Shown here: in pieces, positions 49,287 to 58,750 of the stretch | Numbering within the stretch: position 1 is the stretch's first letter | Layout: the number at the start of each line of letters is the position of its first letter | Assembly: GCF_010183535.1 (NCBI RefSeq) | Contig: NC_071332.1 | Coordinates: 13,950,001 to 14,014,000, forward strand | Source: Caenorhabditis remanei | Taxonomy: Eukaryota > Nematoda > Chromadorea > Rhabditida > Rhabditidae | Direction of reading: 5' to 3' | DNA: 64,000 nucleotides | Translations under genes and position numbers: made by a program | The notes under the pieces: generated by a model | The model's input: the letters and a program-made list of their open reading frames with translations, nothing else | Database searches by the model: none | Told to the model about the DNA's origin: nothing

Positions 49287-51675
49287 ATGCCGAGTCTATT
49301 CGACAATACCAAATTAAATTTCTTCATTGTTACCAAAGGAACTCGGGCAGATTCTCCTATCAATATGATAGATATGTGTGAAGAATTCAATGAGAAAAGT
49401 ACATCGCTTCTTTCCGTTGCTGTTTTACAAAATGCGTAAGTTCTCCGCGATTTCTTTTGCTTTATACAAAGTTTTCTAAAGTCGTATTTCCAGAGTTGAC
49501 TTGGTTTGCAAGAAAATTCAACAAGATATCGAATACGACATTCATACGAAAATCAAAGTTCTGTTTGCATTCAAAGCACCAGTCGAAGCTCCATTCCTTG
49601 ATGAGTGAGTTTCGACACGACATTCTCGATCTTTTTCTTATTTTACAGACTGAAGCAGTACTTTGATGTTAACTTAGACCGTAGCAATCGAATCGTTGAA
49701 TACAAAGAAAAAGAAGAAGTTATAGTGAACAGATCTCATGATAGAGTAAGATTATCTCGCAGTTAATATTGACTACTTTAATTTTTAGAACTCTACGAAT
49801 GTCCAACCCCAAGAGATCTACGAAAAGATGATGACGTTTTTGGCTGAGTTGACGAAGACTGTTGACTCTCCGATTACTGTTCTGAACTTCGTTACAAAGT
49901 TCAAAGAGTTCATAGGAGGAGACTGCGCGACCACAAAAATTTTGAATGAAAGGTGATTAATTTCTTCACATGCTATTGACGACATGATGTTAAGTTGTTG
50001 CTAGTAAGGAAATCTTCCGGAGATTTGCAGATACAAATTGGTCAAGCAGGGAATCTGGTCTTCTGCATTCGAAATTCCCATTAAAGTCAAGATGTTATTC
50101 ATTTCGAAAGGACAAATTCGTTTACGCGATCTCAAAGAGTAATAAAACGTCATTAACCGTTGTGATATCTTAAATTTCAGAATTCGAAAAAATGCTGATG
50201 TTTATGTTGACAAATTCAAAAGATTGACCAGTTATAAGATACATGGTGAAAGTTTGGTACAAGGAAACAAAGAAGTCTGTGATTTCTTCAAATTCGTCGC
50301 TGATAAAACTCAAACTGAAGTGATAACTGAGTGGAGCATCAGAGATTACTGTAAAGAGTTCTTGGGCAGAAATTGCACTGAGAAATATATCAATTATCTG
50401 GTGGGACAGTGAGTAGCCAATCATCTTGATGCTGTGAGGTTTTGCTGAAAATAAAGTTTCAGAAACAATAAGCATCGTCAGGAGATTCCGGCAATGTCTG
50501 ACTTGGATATGATCACAAAAATCAAAATGGTATTTGCGTTACGAGTTAAGGTTAATGTTAGTTTTGTAAAGAAGTAAGTGATTTAGAATTCTGTATTTGT
50601 TTTAAGAAAAGGTAGTGTTAAGGCTTCGAAAAGATGCTGACGTGGTATTGGATAAGAAGAAAGCGATTTTTTCGTACAGTGCACATGATGGAAGCTTGAT
50701 TCTCAAATACCAGAATTTGAAAAGAAGCGTAGCTTTCAGAAATGCCGTTGGAAATGCCATTGAAAGAGTCCAGGAACCGTTTTCAGTAAATGGAGAGAAT
50801 ACTGGAAACTCTTCTGATTTTTCGAATTGTCGAAATATTGATGGAATCGGACCATCGACTAACACCAGAAAAAGAACTCATCCACTTACTCGTTCTTCAA
50901 CAGAACAATCTACAAATGAACAGAATTTGGCTCCGAAAGTTTCAAAAGGAGTTAATAATTCCTCAAATCAGTTGACAACTTCTTCACGAGTTCCGGAGAC
51001 TATTCAAAATTCTAAAAGTATTTCGATATCTATTAAACAAGAATTTGGATCAACACAACATGAAATTGAAGTTCCTATCAATCAGATAGTGAATCAACGT
51101 CACGTGGTAATGAAAGAAGAATTAATGGATAGTGATCCGGATGTGATCGTAGTAGGTGCTCCATCTACAACCGTCGCCGAGTTTATTACTTTCATTGGTG
51201 CATTCGTGCAAACAATGGAAACAGGAGGCTTATCGAATATTCTGTTGAGAATCAAAAATATAAAAGATTCGGCGGAAAAGAGTTCTAAAGTGAGTTGTTT
51301 GTTTGATCACTATATATTAACTTGGTGTTAAATTTCCAGACGCTGCCAATCGAAAGACTGTTAAATTCCGTCAGATCATTTCTAGAAATTGTGAAAACTA
51401 GTGCAGACATCGAATCTCCGCCAAATCAAGAAATGGTTTCTCTCGGCGGCATTTGTGATCTTCTTCGAGGCGCTTTGTGTTGTGCTCAACAGCGATCGTT
51501 GCAAAAGTACCAAGAGGAGCTGCTAACCTATTGCAAGGATCACAATTTGAAGGATAAGGTAACAATTCGATTTCCAATCTCAAGGCCACCCAAATAAATA
51601 TCTTCATTTCAGATGGTTTCAATCGAATCCGTTCGCACTGGATTGAACATGACTCTCAATATTGTAGATCAATGA
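49287..51675 (+). CDS. SPK-domain protein 3 (three SPK domains, divergent)
   Basis: Starts MPSLFDNTKLNFFIVTKG. Three SPK units are recognisable: FIVTKGTRADSPINM to LKQYFDVNLDRSNRI; MTFLAELTKTVDSPITV to IRKNADVYVDKFKRL; FFKFVADKTQTEVITEW to LRKDADVVLDKKKAI. A Ser/Thr/Asn-rich linker with a SUMO-like IKQE (near 51040) follows. The C-terminal helical domain comes next, its first unit weaker than in genes 1-2 (FITFIGAFVQTMETGG; LPIERLLNSVRSFLEIV; VSIESVRTGLNMTLNIV). It is the most diverged of the three. It ends at a TGA after DQ. The gene is intact as far as can be read. Confidence 0.78.
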
Positions 51676-52428
51676 AATTAATCATTACTGATAATCATTC
51701 GTGTTCAATCTCTTCTTCTCTGAAGTTTTGTAATATTTTATTTGACCCCACTCCGTCAAACATCTGTTTCATCTGTTTTCTTGATTTTTTTGTTCGGTAA
51801 AATCTTTATTCGTATTTTTCTGTTTAATTTTACGTTGTTAAATATAAAAAGCTAAAAAAAATAATTTCCCATAGTTGTCAAGGACCAGCTTCCAAAAAAG
51901 TACCAATTTTTGTGATTACTCTCTTTCTTCGCTTGCAATTTACTTTTTGTGGTTTCCTGCTCAAAATTTCACAATTTAGAGGAACATGTCTTCTCACCTG
52001 TCGAATCAAGTTTTTTGTTTGATGATTCCGGATTTTTACGCTTCGGAAGCTTTGAGAGGTTATTTAACTCTCGAATAAAAAAAACATTTATTCTGAAAAA
52101 TGATATAAAAACAAGTTGACAAGGGAGTATCTGACAAGAAACAATCGAGAGAAGGTGGCACATAAGGCAAACGTATTTAGGAAAGAAACAGGCTTGAAAA
52201 ATGACAATGTTGGATTATAAGTATCACAAATAAGGCGAAACTAAAATTTCAGATGACGGGGTACGGAAGAACAAATTCAGAAAAGATTTAAAGATAAAAT
52301 TATGGTGACTTGAGATGGTTTCAGAGATGGTCAGATGGAAGACGAAGAGATCCATTAAGGTGTATTTTGGAGATTATTACTTCTGAAATGAGAGAACTAG
52401 CATAACGCGTACTCACTTAGTTAGCCAC
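51676..52428. other. Gap between SPK gene 3 and the second Lin-15A/B-like gene
   Basis: 753 bp between convergent genes. It is A/T-rich UTR-type sequence with no supported exon. A GTGAGT directly after the last codons of the two-module gene leaves open a further 3' exon here, but none with a good acceptor was recognised. Confidence 0.35.
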
Positions 52429-53884
52429 TCACCACTCTTTTCTTTTCATATTTAGGTGGACAAATCTCTGAAAGGCACGTATGAATTGAGCTGGTCGCAT
52501 ATCTGGGTCAATTGAATTCACAGTAACCATAATCTTTTCAATGTTTTCTGATGAACATCTGGCTATTTCACCGTACGTTTTGATACCCAAAATATCGAAT
52601 ATTCGGCTGATGACGTCAATGAAATGATGGTTGCACACGGAGTGAAGTTTCCGACCGGTAACGAAATCTTTGACTTGTTGAATCGTGAATACTTCATGGA
52701 GGAACCAAACGGTCATGAGAATGACCTTCTCCTTATAAGCCGATAACTGTTTCATTTTTCGGCGGTCTTCAGATTTCGTGCAAATCGAACAACGTGCTGA
52801 TGGCACACGCGGTTTCCGAGGTCGTTGAATTCTTTGGTTGAAATTTCTGAAACATTTATTATTCAACTATTAATTTCGTAGTAAACCAACAAATTATTCA
52901 TAGAATCATCGTCTGAGCTTGTATTGCCATTTTCGACAATATAATTATTCCGATTGGCGAAGTTCGCTACCATAATCTTGAATCGTGAAGAATCTATCGG
53001 ATAAAATTCATTGGCAGTAGCCAAAACTTTCTTCATCAATTCAGGAGAGCACGAGTATACATTGTCACAATTCTCGATACCCAGCCCCTTGCAAATCGAC
53101 TCGGCAGTGCTAATGAAATGGGATCGACAGATGTATTTTCGGTCGCATGAATACAAATGCAATTTGGCTTTCTCGACGGTCAAATCTCCATGAAGAACAG
53201 ATCCGATGAATAGCATGAGTCTTTCTTCTGCAGCCGTCACGCATTTCATCTTCTTTCTTAATCGTGTACTAGTACAAACTGAGCATCGATCACGACGTGG
53301 TTTCCGTTCTTGAACGGGACTTATTCTGAAAATGTAAAGAATTGTCCAAACACGATGCGTATTAAATTTCAAACCTTGTTTCGCCACTATTCTGTGATTC
53401 ACTCCCAGCTTCTACCATGGAGCTACGGTGGACGGAGATCTCTCTGCAAACATGCAATTTTCGAAAGAAAATCAGTTGAATACAACAATTACCTGGGATC
53501 ATGGTCAGGAATCTCATATTTCCTCGGTCGACCAGGTTTCCTGGTCGGTCCAATTGCGTCAATATCTGCACGAATCGAGAAACGTGGAATACTATTTTGA
53601 TTATGCAGGAAGTATTTTTGAACAACATTCAGTTGTTCATAATTTCGATGAACGGGATCATTAGTGAGCAACGCGTCGTATGGATCATCTTCTTCATCTT
53701 CTTCTCTTTCGGACTGTTTAATTTCCGTCGTTTCCTCATAAGAATTGTATTGATTCATCTCTGATTTGTATTCATATGTCTCATCAACTGAATCGGACAG
53801 TGTTTCATCGTTGAAGTCCTCGGGCTCTTGTTTGATGTATTTTTCATCGAGAAAATCCTTCGGTTTCCGCTCTTCATTCTCCAT
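52429..53884 (-). CDS. Lin-15A/B-like protein with AT-hook and two C2CH modules
   Basis: Exons 53884-53493, 53443-53375, 53325-52891 and 52846-52429 join in phase into 437 residues. The acidic N-terminus has two sumoylation-like IKQE motifs and ends in an AT-hook (RKPGRPRKY, residues ~115-123). Two C2CH modules follow, each preceded by a basic RKPR stretch: CSVCTS...CRSHF and CSICTK...CNHHF. The architecture predicts a minor-groove DNA-binding nuclear protein. It mirrors the five-module gene across the three SPK genes, and both are on the minus strand. The last codons (KRKEW) precede a possible donor, so an alternative 3' end is possible. Confidence 0.82.
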
Positions 53885-54024
53885 TATGAGGGACTATTTG
53901 CCACGCCCTGCAAGTATTATTGATCGAAAAGTTGTATTTTGTACGTTGAAGGTATACACTAAAATAGAAGTCTTCACAAGCAAAAAAATGATTAGCTAAT
54001 CGATTAGAGCAATATTGTCGCAAC

Positions 54025-54138
54025 AAAAAAGTTCCGACATTTTTTACCGACGCGTGTTTGCGGACTTAGCGCAAAATTTAATAATTTTGCACTAAGTCCG
54101 CAAACATGCGTCGGTATTAAAAAATGTCGGAACTTTTT
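54025..54138. repeat. 114-bp perfect-stem hairpin
   Basis: The arms AAAAAAGTTCCGACATTTTT and its reverse complement continue through GCGGACTTAG / CTAAGTCCGC, so the stem covers about 50 bp on each side of a short AT centre with few mismatches. It is MITE-like in form. No reliable target duplication was seen. Confidence 0.7.
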
Positions 54139-54632
54139 TATTTCGATAATAGTATTTTAGTAAATTTTAAGAAAGAAACCTGCAGAATGGTATTCAGGGG
54201 CCAGAAAGGTGGCCCACCCGGGGTCTCACTAGAGCGCGTGTGCGCAAATAGAGAAGACCACCCTCGAAGAAAACATTGGTAGGAGGGAGGCCATGTGTTA
54301 TTTCTCCCTCCGAAAGAATATGTACAGCGGCACATTATTTTCTAAATAACGATAGAATGGTACAAGCTTTCTTCGTGGGTAGATCCATTAAAACAGTGCA
54401 ACAACAACAACAAATTGAAGCAACCTTATTTAGCATTTAACTTTTTTTAATAGAATAAGTTGTTTTGTTTGAAAATTCTAGTGAAATAACTATTGTTTTG
54501 AACTTTGACGCCCCGAACGAGTTGGAGCGAAAAATGCGCGTAAAGTTAAATGACTTGTACGCAAATATTTTACGTACTTTACGAGATACAGTAATGTAAC
54601 TAACGAGCGATGCTTTTGCCACGTCAAATTCG

Positions 54633-55062
54633 GAGGCCGTACCGAACGGGGAGAAACGAGCGAGTGAGAGAAACGAAACGGGGAGAAACGAAACCGGGAG
54701 AAATGGTGGCGCGGCGTTTACCGGGCTGTCAATGTGATGAAATTGTGCATAAAGCTATAAGTAATGTTCCTAAATGTTGTCAGATGAAAAATGACAAAAA
54801 AGGCGGTCATCAACAAAATATGAGTTGAAAGCGATAAATACCACTTCTTCGTTAGAATGTTTGTATAACATGAAATGTGTGAATTTAACTTTAAAATTAA
54901 TATTCTTAAACATTTCGCACAGTTTAAGAGCATTTACATCCCGATAAACGCCGAGCCGCCATTTCTCCCGGTTTCGTTTCTCCCCGTTTCGTTTCTCCCG
55001 GTTTCGTTTCTCCCGCTTTCGTTTCTCTCACTCTCTCGTTTCTCCCCGTTCGGTACGGCCTC
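54633..55062. mobile_element. hAT-like palindromic MITE, GAGGCC family, copy B
   Basis: 430 bp. The ends are GAGGCCGTACCGAACGGGGA and its exact reverse complement. It is flanked on both sides by CAAATTCG, a perfect 8-bp target-site duplication. The arms carry serial CGGGGAGAAACGA / CCGGGAGAAA subrepeats and enclose an AT-rich centre. It lies about 200 bp upstream of the coiled-coil gene, in its presumptive promoter. It shares termini, duplication length and subrepeats with the element at 36596. Confidence 0.85.
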
Positions 55063-55261
55063 CAAATTCGGGAAACAAAAGTGTGTTCGGTCCCCTATTC
55101 TCAGTGAAATTTTACTGTTTTCAGCTTGCCGGCTTTGATTTTCAGCTTTTTAAATATGTTGTTAATATTTCACGAGTGCAAAATTCGGCAAAACGCAACC
55201 CTTATCAAATAAAAATATATCTTTCACAGGCAAATAGGAAGTTCCACTCCCATAACCGAAA

Positions 55262-57322
55262 ATGGATGGTTCCAACGATGCGAACGATGAAAATGTGAGT
55301 TATTTTTTTAATCATCTTGATTTGCTGAGAATTTCCGACAAAGAATTGTAAATTATTTTCGTGTTTTCAGAAACGACCCGATGTCAAATCGCCAGCTCCG
55401 AAATCTCCATTTCGCATAGGCGCCAGGCTTTTCGGAAATTCAATTGCAAACTGTGCAGATGAGAATTTAGAGGACACTTGCACTGAATTTGATAGTCCAA
55501 ATCTTTCTCGTGCAGACGCGGAAGAAATCGATGAAAATCTGGAGCAAACGAAAATTGGAATACCATTTGTGACAACAACGCATAATTTAAGTGTTGTTGA
55601 AGAGAGTGATGAGAGGACAGCTGAAGATGATGAAACTGATGGAAATATCTCACAAGATGACAATGTGTTCGTTCAAGAGGATGAAATTTCCTCTCCCACA
55701 CGTCAACTCTCTGAAATAAAGCAAGTGATAGACGATTCAACTGCAACCACGCCTATTCTTCTCGCGTCACAAATTGATAAAGGACACCATTCCATTAACA
55801 TCCGTTCAGTGGAATCAGAACTACCGCAAATTGTTCAACCCGAACCTCAAATCGATTACTCTTTGTAAGTGAATCCAACGCAGAAAAGAATAAATATTGA
55901 AACTTTTTTCCAGACATGAGTTTGAGTTGATTGAAATGAAGGTTGAGTATGATGAAATGATAAAAATGTTCCAAAACGATATAGAAGAAGGAAAAGCTCG
56001 AGAAGAGGCTTTGAAACAATCGATAGAAAACAATCGCCAATACATTCATGAATTGGAATCGAACGTTCAAAAACTTGCTGACTTGAACCAATCGAATGTC
56101 TCCGAGTTATCAGTCGAATCCGAGAGAAGAAACTCCGAGCTTACCATCCTTCAGTCGAATCTTGTTGAATTGTCCGCCAAACTAGAAATTGCTCAAGCTG
56201 ATCTCTCTGAATCTGAGAAAGCACATCAGGAGACGATTCAAAACCTCAAAGCAAGTATCGAAAGTTCGAATATTTCGCTTGTGGTTCTTCAAGAAAAACT
56301 TGATGACGCAGTGTCAAAATGTAATAGAAGAGAAACAGAGGTTAGTAAATCCATTTTCAATTTCAGAAGAGCAGTGATATAACTTTCAGCTAATCAGTCA
56401 AGCCCAGCAACATCAAGAGCAACTTGAGAAGCTTCAGTTAGTGATTTCGGAAAATCAAAACACAGCTGAACAGCCGGAAACCGAAGAGCTCCACGCTCGT
56501 ATCGAAGAGATGCAAGCATCCATCAATTTTGCTCAAAATGCCATTGAAACCGCTAACTATGCTCAAGCTACTCTTCGAAACGAACTTCAGGAATCCGAAA
56601 AAAAGCTGGAAGCAGCTGAAGAAGCTCTCACTGTTAAAGAAAACACAATAATCACCCTCGAATCAAGAATTGAAGCCATATCTCGGGAATTTGAGGGACG
56701 ACTCGAAGAGGCGGATCAGTTGAAGGCAGAAGCAATGAGGATGGAAACAATGACTGCTTCATTGTCAGATATAGAACAACAGGTCAGAGAATTAACTGCG
56801 GAATTGGAGGAATTCAAACGTCGTGTCATCGAAGCGGAGAGAACTGCTCAAAATGATGTCACATCGATACGAGACGAGAAAAAAGAACAATCAATTGCTC
56901 TTGACGAAGCAAAAACACGAATTGTCATGCTCGAAAAGAAGTTGAAAATGTCTGAAAAAGAAGTGGGAAGACTCGGTAAATTATGTGATGATTTCGACGA
57001 CGAGGAGCAAGATTACAGAGAGGAAATCGTCAAGTTGAAAGCTGAAATTAAACAGCTTAAATTAATAAAGTCCCCGATGGGAGCCCTTGAAGAGGAAAGA
57101 ATAAGGTTTGAATATTTATGTCTTCGCTTCTGCTCACGTTTGTATTTCAGTACCAAGCCACAGGACAACGATGATGTATTTGAAGATGCGCAGGACTCTT
57201 TTCAATCAGAAGCTGACCATCAATCCGTGTTTTTAAGAATTGACGCTGCTGACGAGATGGTTCATCCAGACGACAAATCCCTTGAGAGACCTGAATCTGA
57301 AATTTCGCCGAATCCGAATTGA
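55262..57322 (+). CDS. Coiled-coil protein, about 600 residues
   Basis: Starts MDGSNDANDEN. The N-terminal third is acidic and disordered (EESDERTAEDDETDG) with a basic SPAPKSPFRIGARLFG patch. From ~residue 200 to ~550 it is an uninterrupted heptad-type coiled coil rich in Glu, Lys, Leu and Gln, split over at least two large exons (55915-56340 and 56391-57104). The last exon encodes an acidic tail ending SEISPNPN. An acidic N-terminus plus a C-terminal coiled coil recalls TACC-type or centrosomal scaffolds, but no diagnostic motif was found and no family is claimed. Its 3' end is duplicated as a fragment at 36854-37050. Confidence 0.75.
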
Positions 57323-57494
57323 TTGAGGTGCCAACAACAACAATTTTTATCATTTTCATCCGTTTTATCGACAACACCAACCGCTTAACGTGTCATAACA
57401 GAGTACTCTGCACCCATGTGTTTACTGTATACATATTCAAATTCATAGAGTAAAAAAGTTTTATTTCATTCATAGTTTTCTGTTCTGATTTTTG

Positions 57495-57572
57495 AAGGAC
57501 CTATTGACGGAGTCGAATACCCCATCGGACCAGATCTTTGGTTTCGATTCTTGTCACCACCGAGTAGTGCTC
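57495..57572 (+). pseudogene. CPEB gene fragment
   Basis: Encodes a peptide nearly matching the CPEB gene's DGVEYPIGPALWSRFLPPPS (here with Asp, Phe and Ser changes). The rest of the CPEB gene is absent. At its right end the sequence jumps directly to what is position 33836 in copy 1, skipping the CPEB 3' exons. It marks where a full CPEB gene stood or was broken during duplication. Confidence 0.8.
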
Positions 57573-58398
57573 AGTGAATAAATGAAAACTTTACTACAAA
57601 ACATTTTATTCTTAACCTTTCCGATTCAATACAAATGAGATTTTTCAATAGTTAGACGATACTCTTCCACTTGTTTCCAATCTTGATACGAGCTGGCATG
57701 AAGTCAGGACATTCAATTTCCAATTTCATTTTCTTTTTCTCTTGACGATCCGGAATAGTGATTTCGACGTCAAGTGACAGAACAACTCCATTACATGACA
57801 TGATTGGATTCACTTGAATTTGATCCGTCAGTACTTTACATTGAATTTTTGATCCAGTTCCAGAGACGGAAGAAGCAATAACTTCCTGGAATTAAAAGTG
57901 ATTGATAAAATCTCTGATTGTGTGTTTCAGAATGTACCATTTTCTTCATTTCCTCAGACTTCAGACTAACACAACTGTACTCTGAAATCGTCTTTTTCCC
58001 CTTTGATTTCTTCGGAATTTCTTGTTTAGTTGGTGGAGAAAGAACCAATGGTTTCGGATCTTCGTGGATTTTCAGAGACTGTAATTATCTTTAATTGGAT
58101 ACGGTAATTATATTTAATTACTTTTGAAACAATGACATCTGCAGTACTCCGTCCAACACTTCCACCGGTCGATGGTTGAGAACATTGGATTTCACAAGGA
58201 TCGCCTTCTCGAGGAAGAGAGCGCAAGATCTGAATATATGTATTTGGAATGACTGAATGAAGTAGATCAAATACCTTCTCAACTTCATTGATTGTGCGAA
58301 GAGAAAGACCATTCAGATAGCACGTCGTTGCTCTCGCGTCTGCCATATTTCTCAACTTTTCAAACTAATTTCATTTGGTTTCAATTCTTTCAGTTACT
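57573..58398. repeat. Inverted segmental duplication, copy 2
   Basis: Reverse complement of 33005-33836 with only scattered substitutions and a 1-bp difference in intron 1. With its partner it brackets about 24 kb of accessory genes as an inverted repeat. Confidence 0.85.
57652..58346 (-). CDS. Unrecognised 199-residue protein, duplicate copy 2
   Basis: Same three-exon structure as the gene at 33055, with the same splice sites. The start MADARATTCYLNGLSLRTIN and the end IGNKWKTIV are the same. The first exon is identical at protein level; differences I can see in exon 3 (for example GTG to GTT in EVIASS) are silent, while the intron has drifted. The promoter segment carried along is only ~50 bp, so its expression may differ from copy 1. 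Function unknown. Confidence 0.78.
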
Positions 58399-58750
58399 GA
58401 AGATATGGAATGTCACGTGCATGAAGTTTATTGTTTTGATTATTGACGACTTTGAGCCACTATCGTCTCTTTTTAGTAAACTTTCTAGAAAATCGATGTG
58501 TCCCAACCAGTTTTAGGCTTTTAATATTATTATATTTGAAAAAAGCTCAACGAAAAAACTAATTGATCACAAAAAAACAGCACTTGGTGAGAGAGGGTGA
58601 AGGCACAAAAAGAAATGAGAGAACCTAGAACAAATTCTAATATTTAAAAAAGTGATAACTTTGAAGAGAAATTGGCAAAGAAAACAATGATAATGCAGTA
58701 AAAGATAATTCCTATAACAACTGAAAAAACAAAAATAGTAGTCATTTGAT

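Larger units (their letters stand above)
53885..55261. other. Repeat-rich intergenic region
   Basis: 1.38 kb between the two-module gene and the coiled-coil gene. It holds a 114-bp hairpin (54025-54138), a GC-richer stretch at 54180-54330 that I cannot assign, and the 430-bp hAT-like MITE. A TTTCACAG acceptor ends at 55230, 32 bp before the coiled-coil ATG. Confidence 0.5.

Noticed and set aside
54172..54335. Possible small gene on the minus strand
   Set aside because: Open frame of 65 codons, but no acceptor or donor chain and a repeat-rich setting.
55262..57322. Calling the coiled-coil gene a TACC or kinesin relative
   Set aside because: No motor domain and no diagnostic TACC residues; coiled coils match many families by composition alone.
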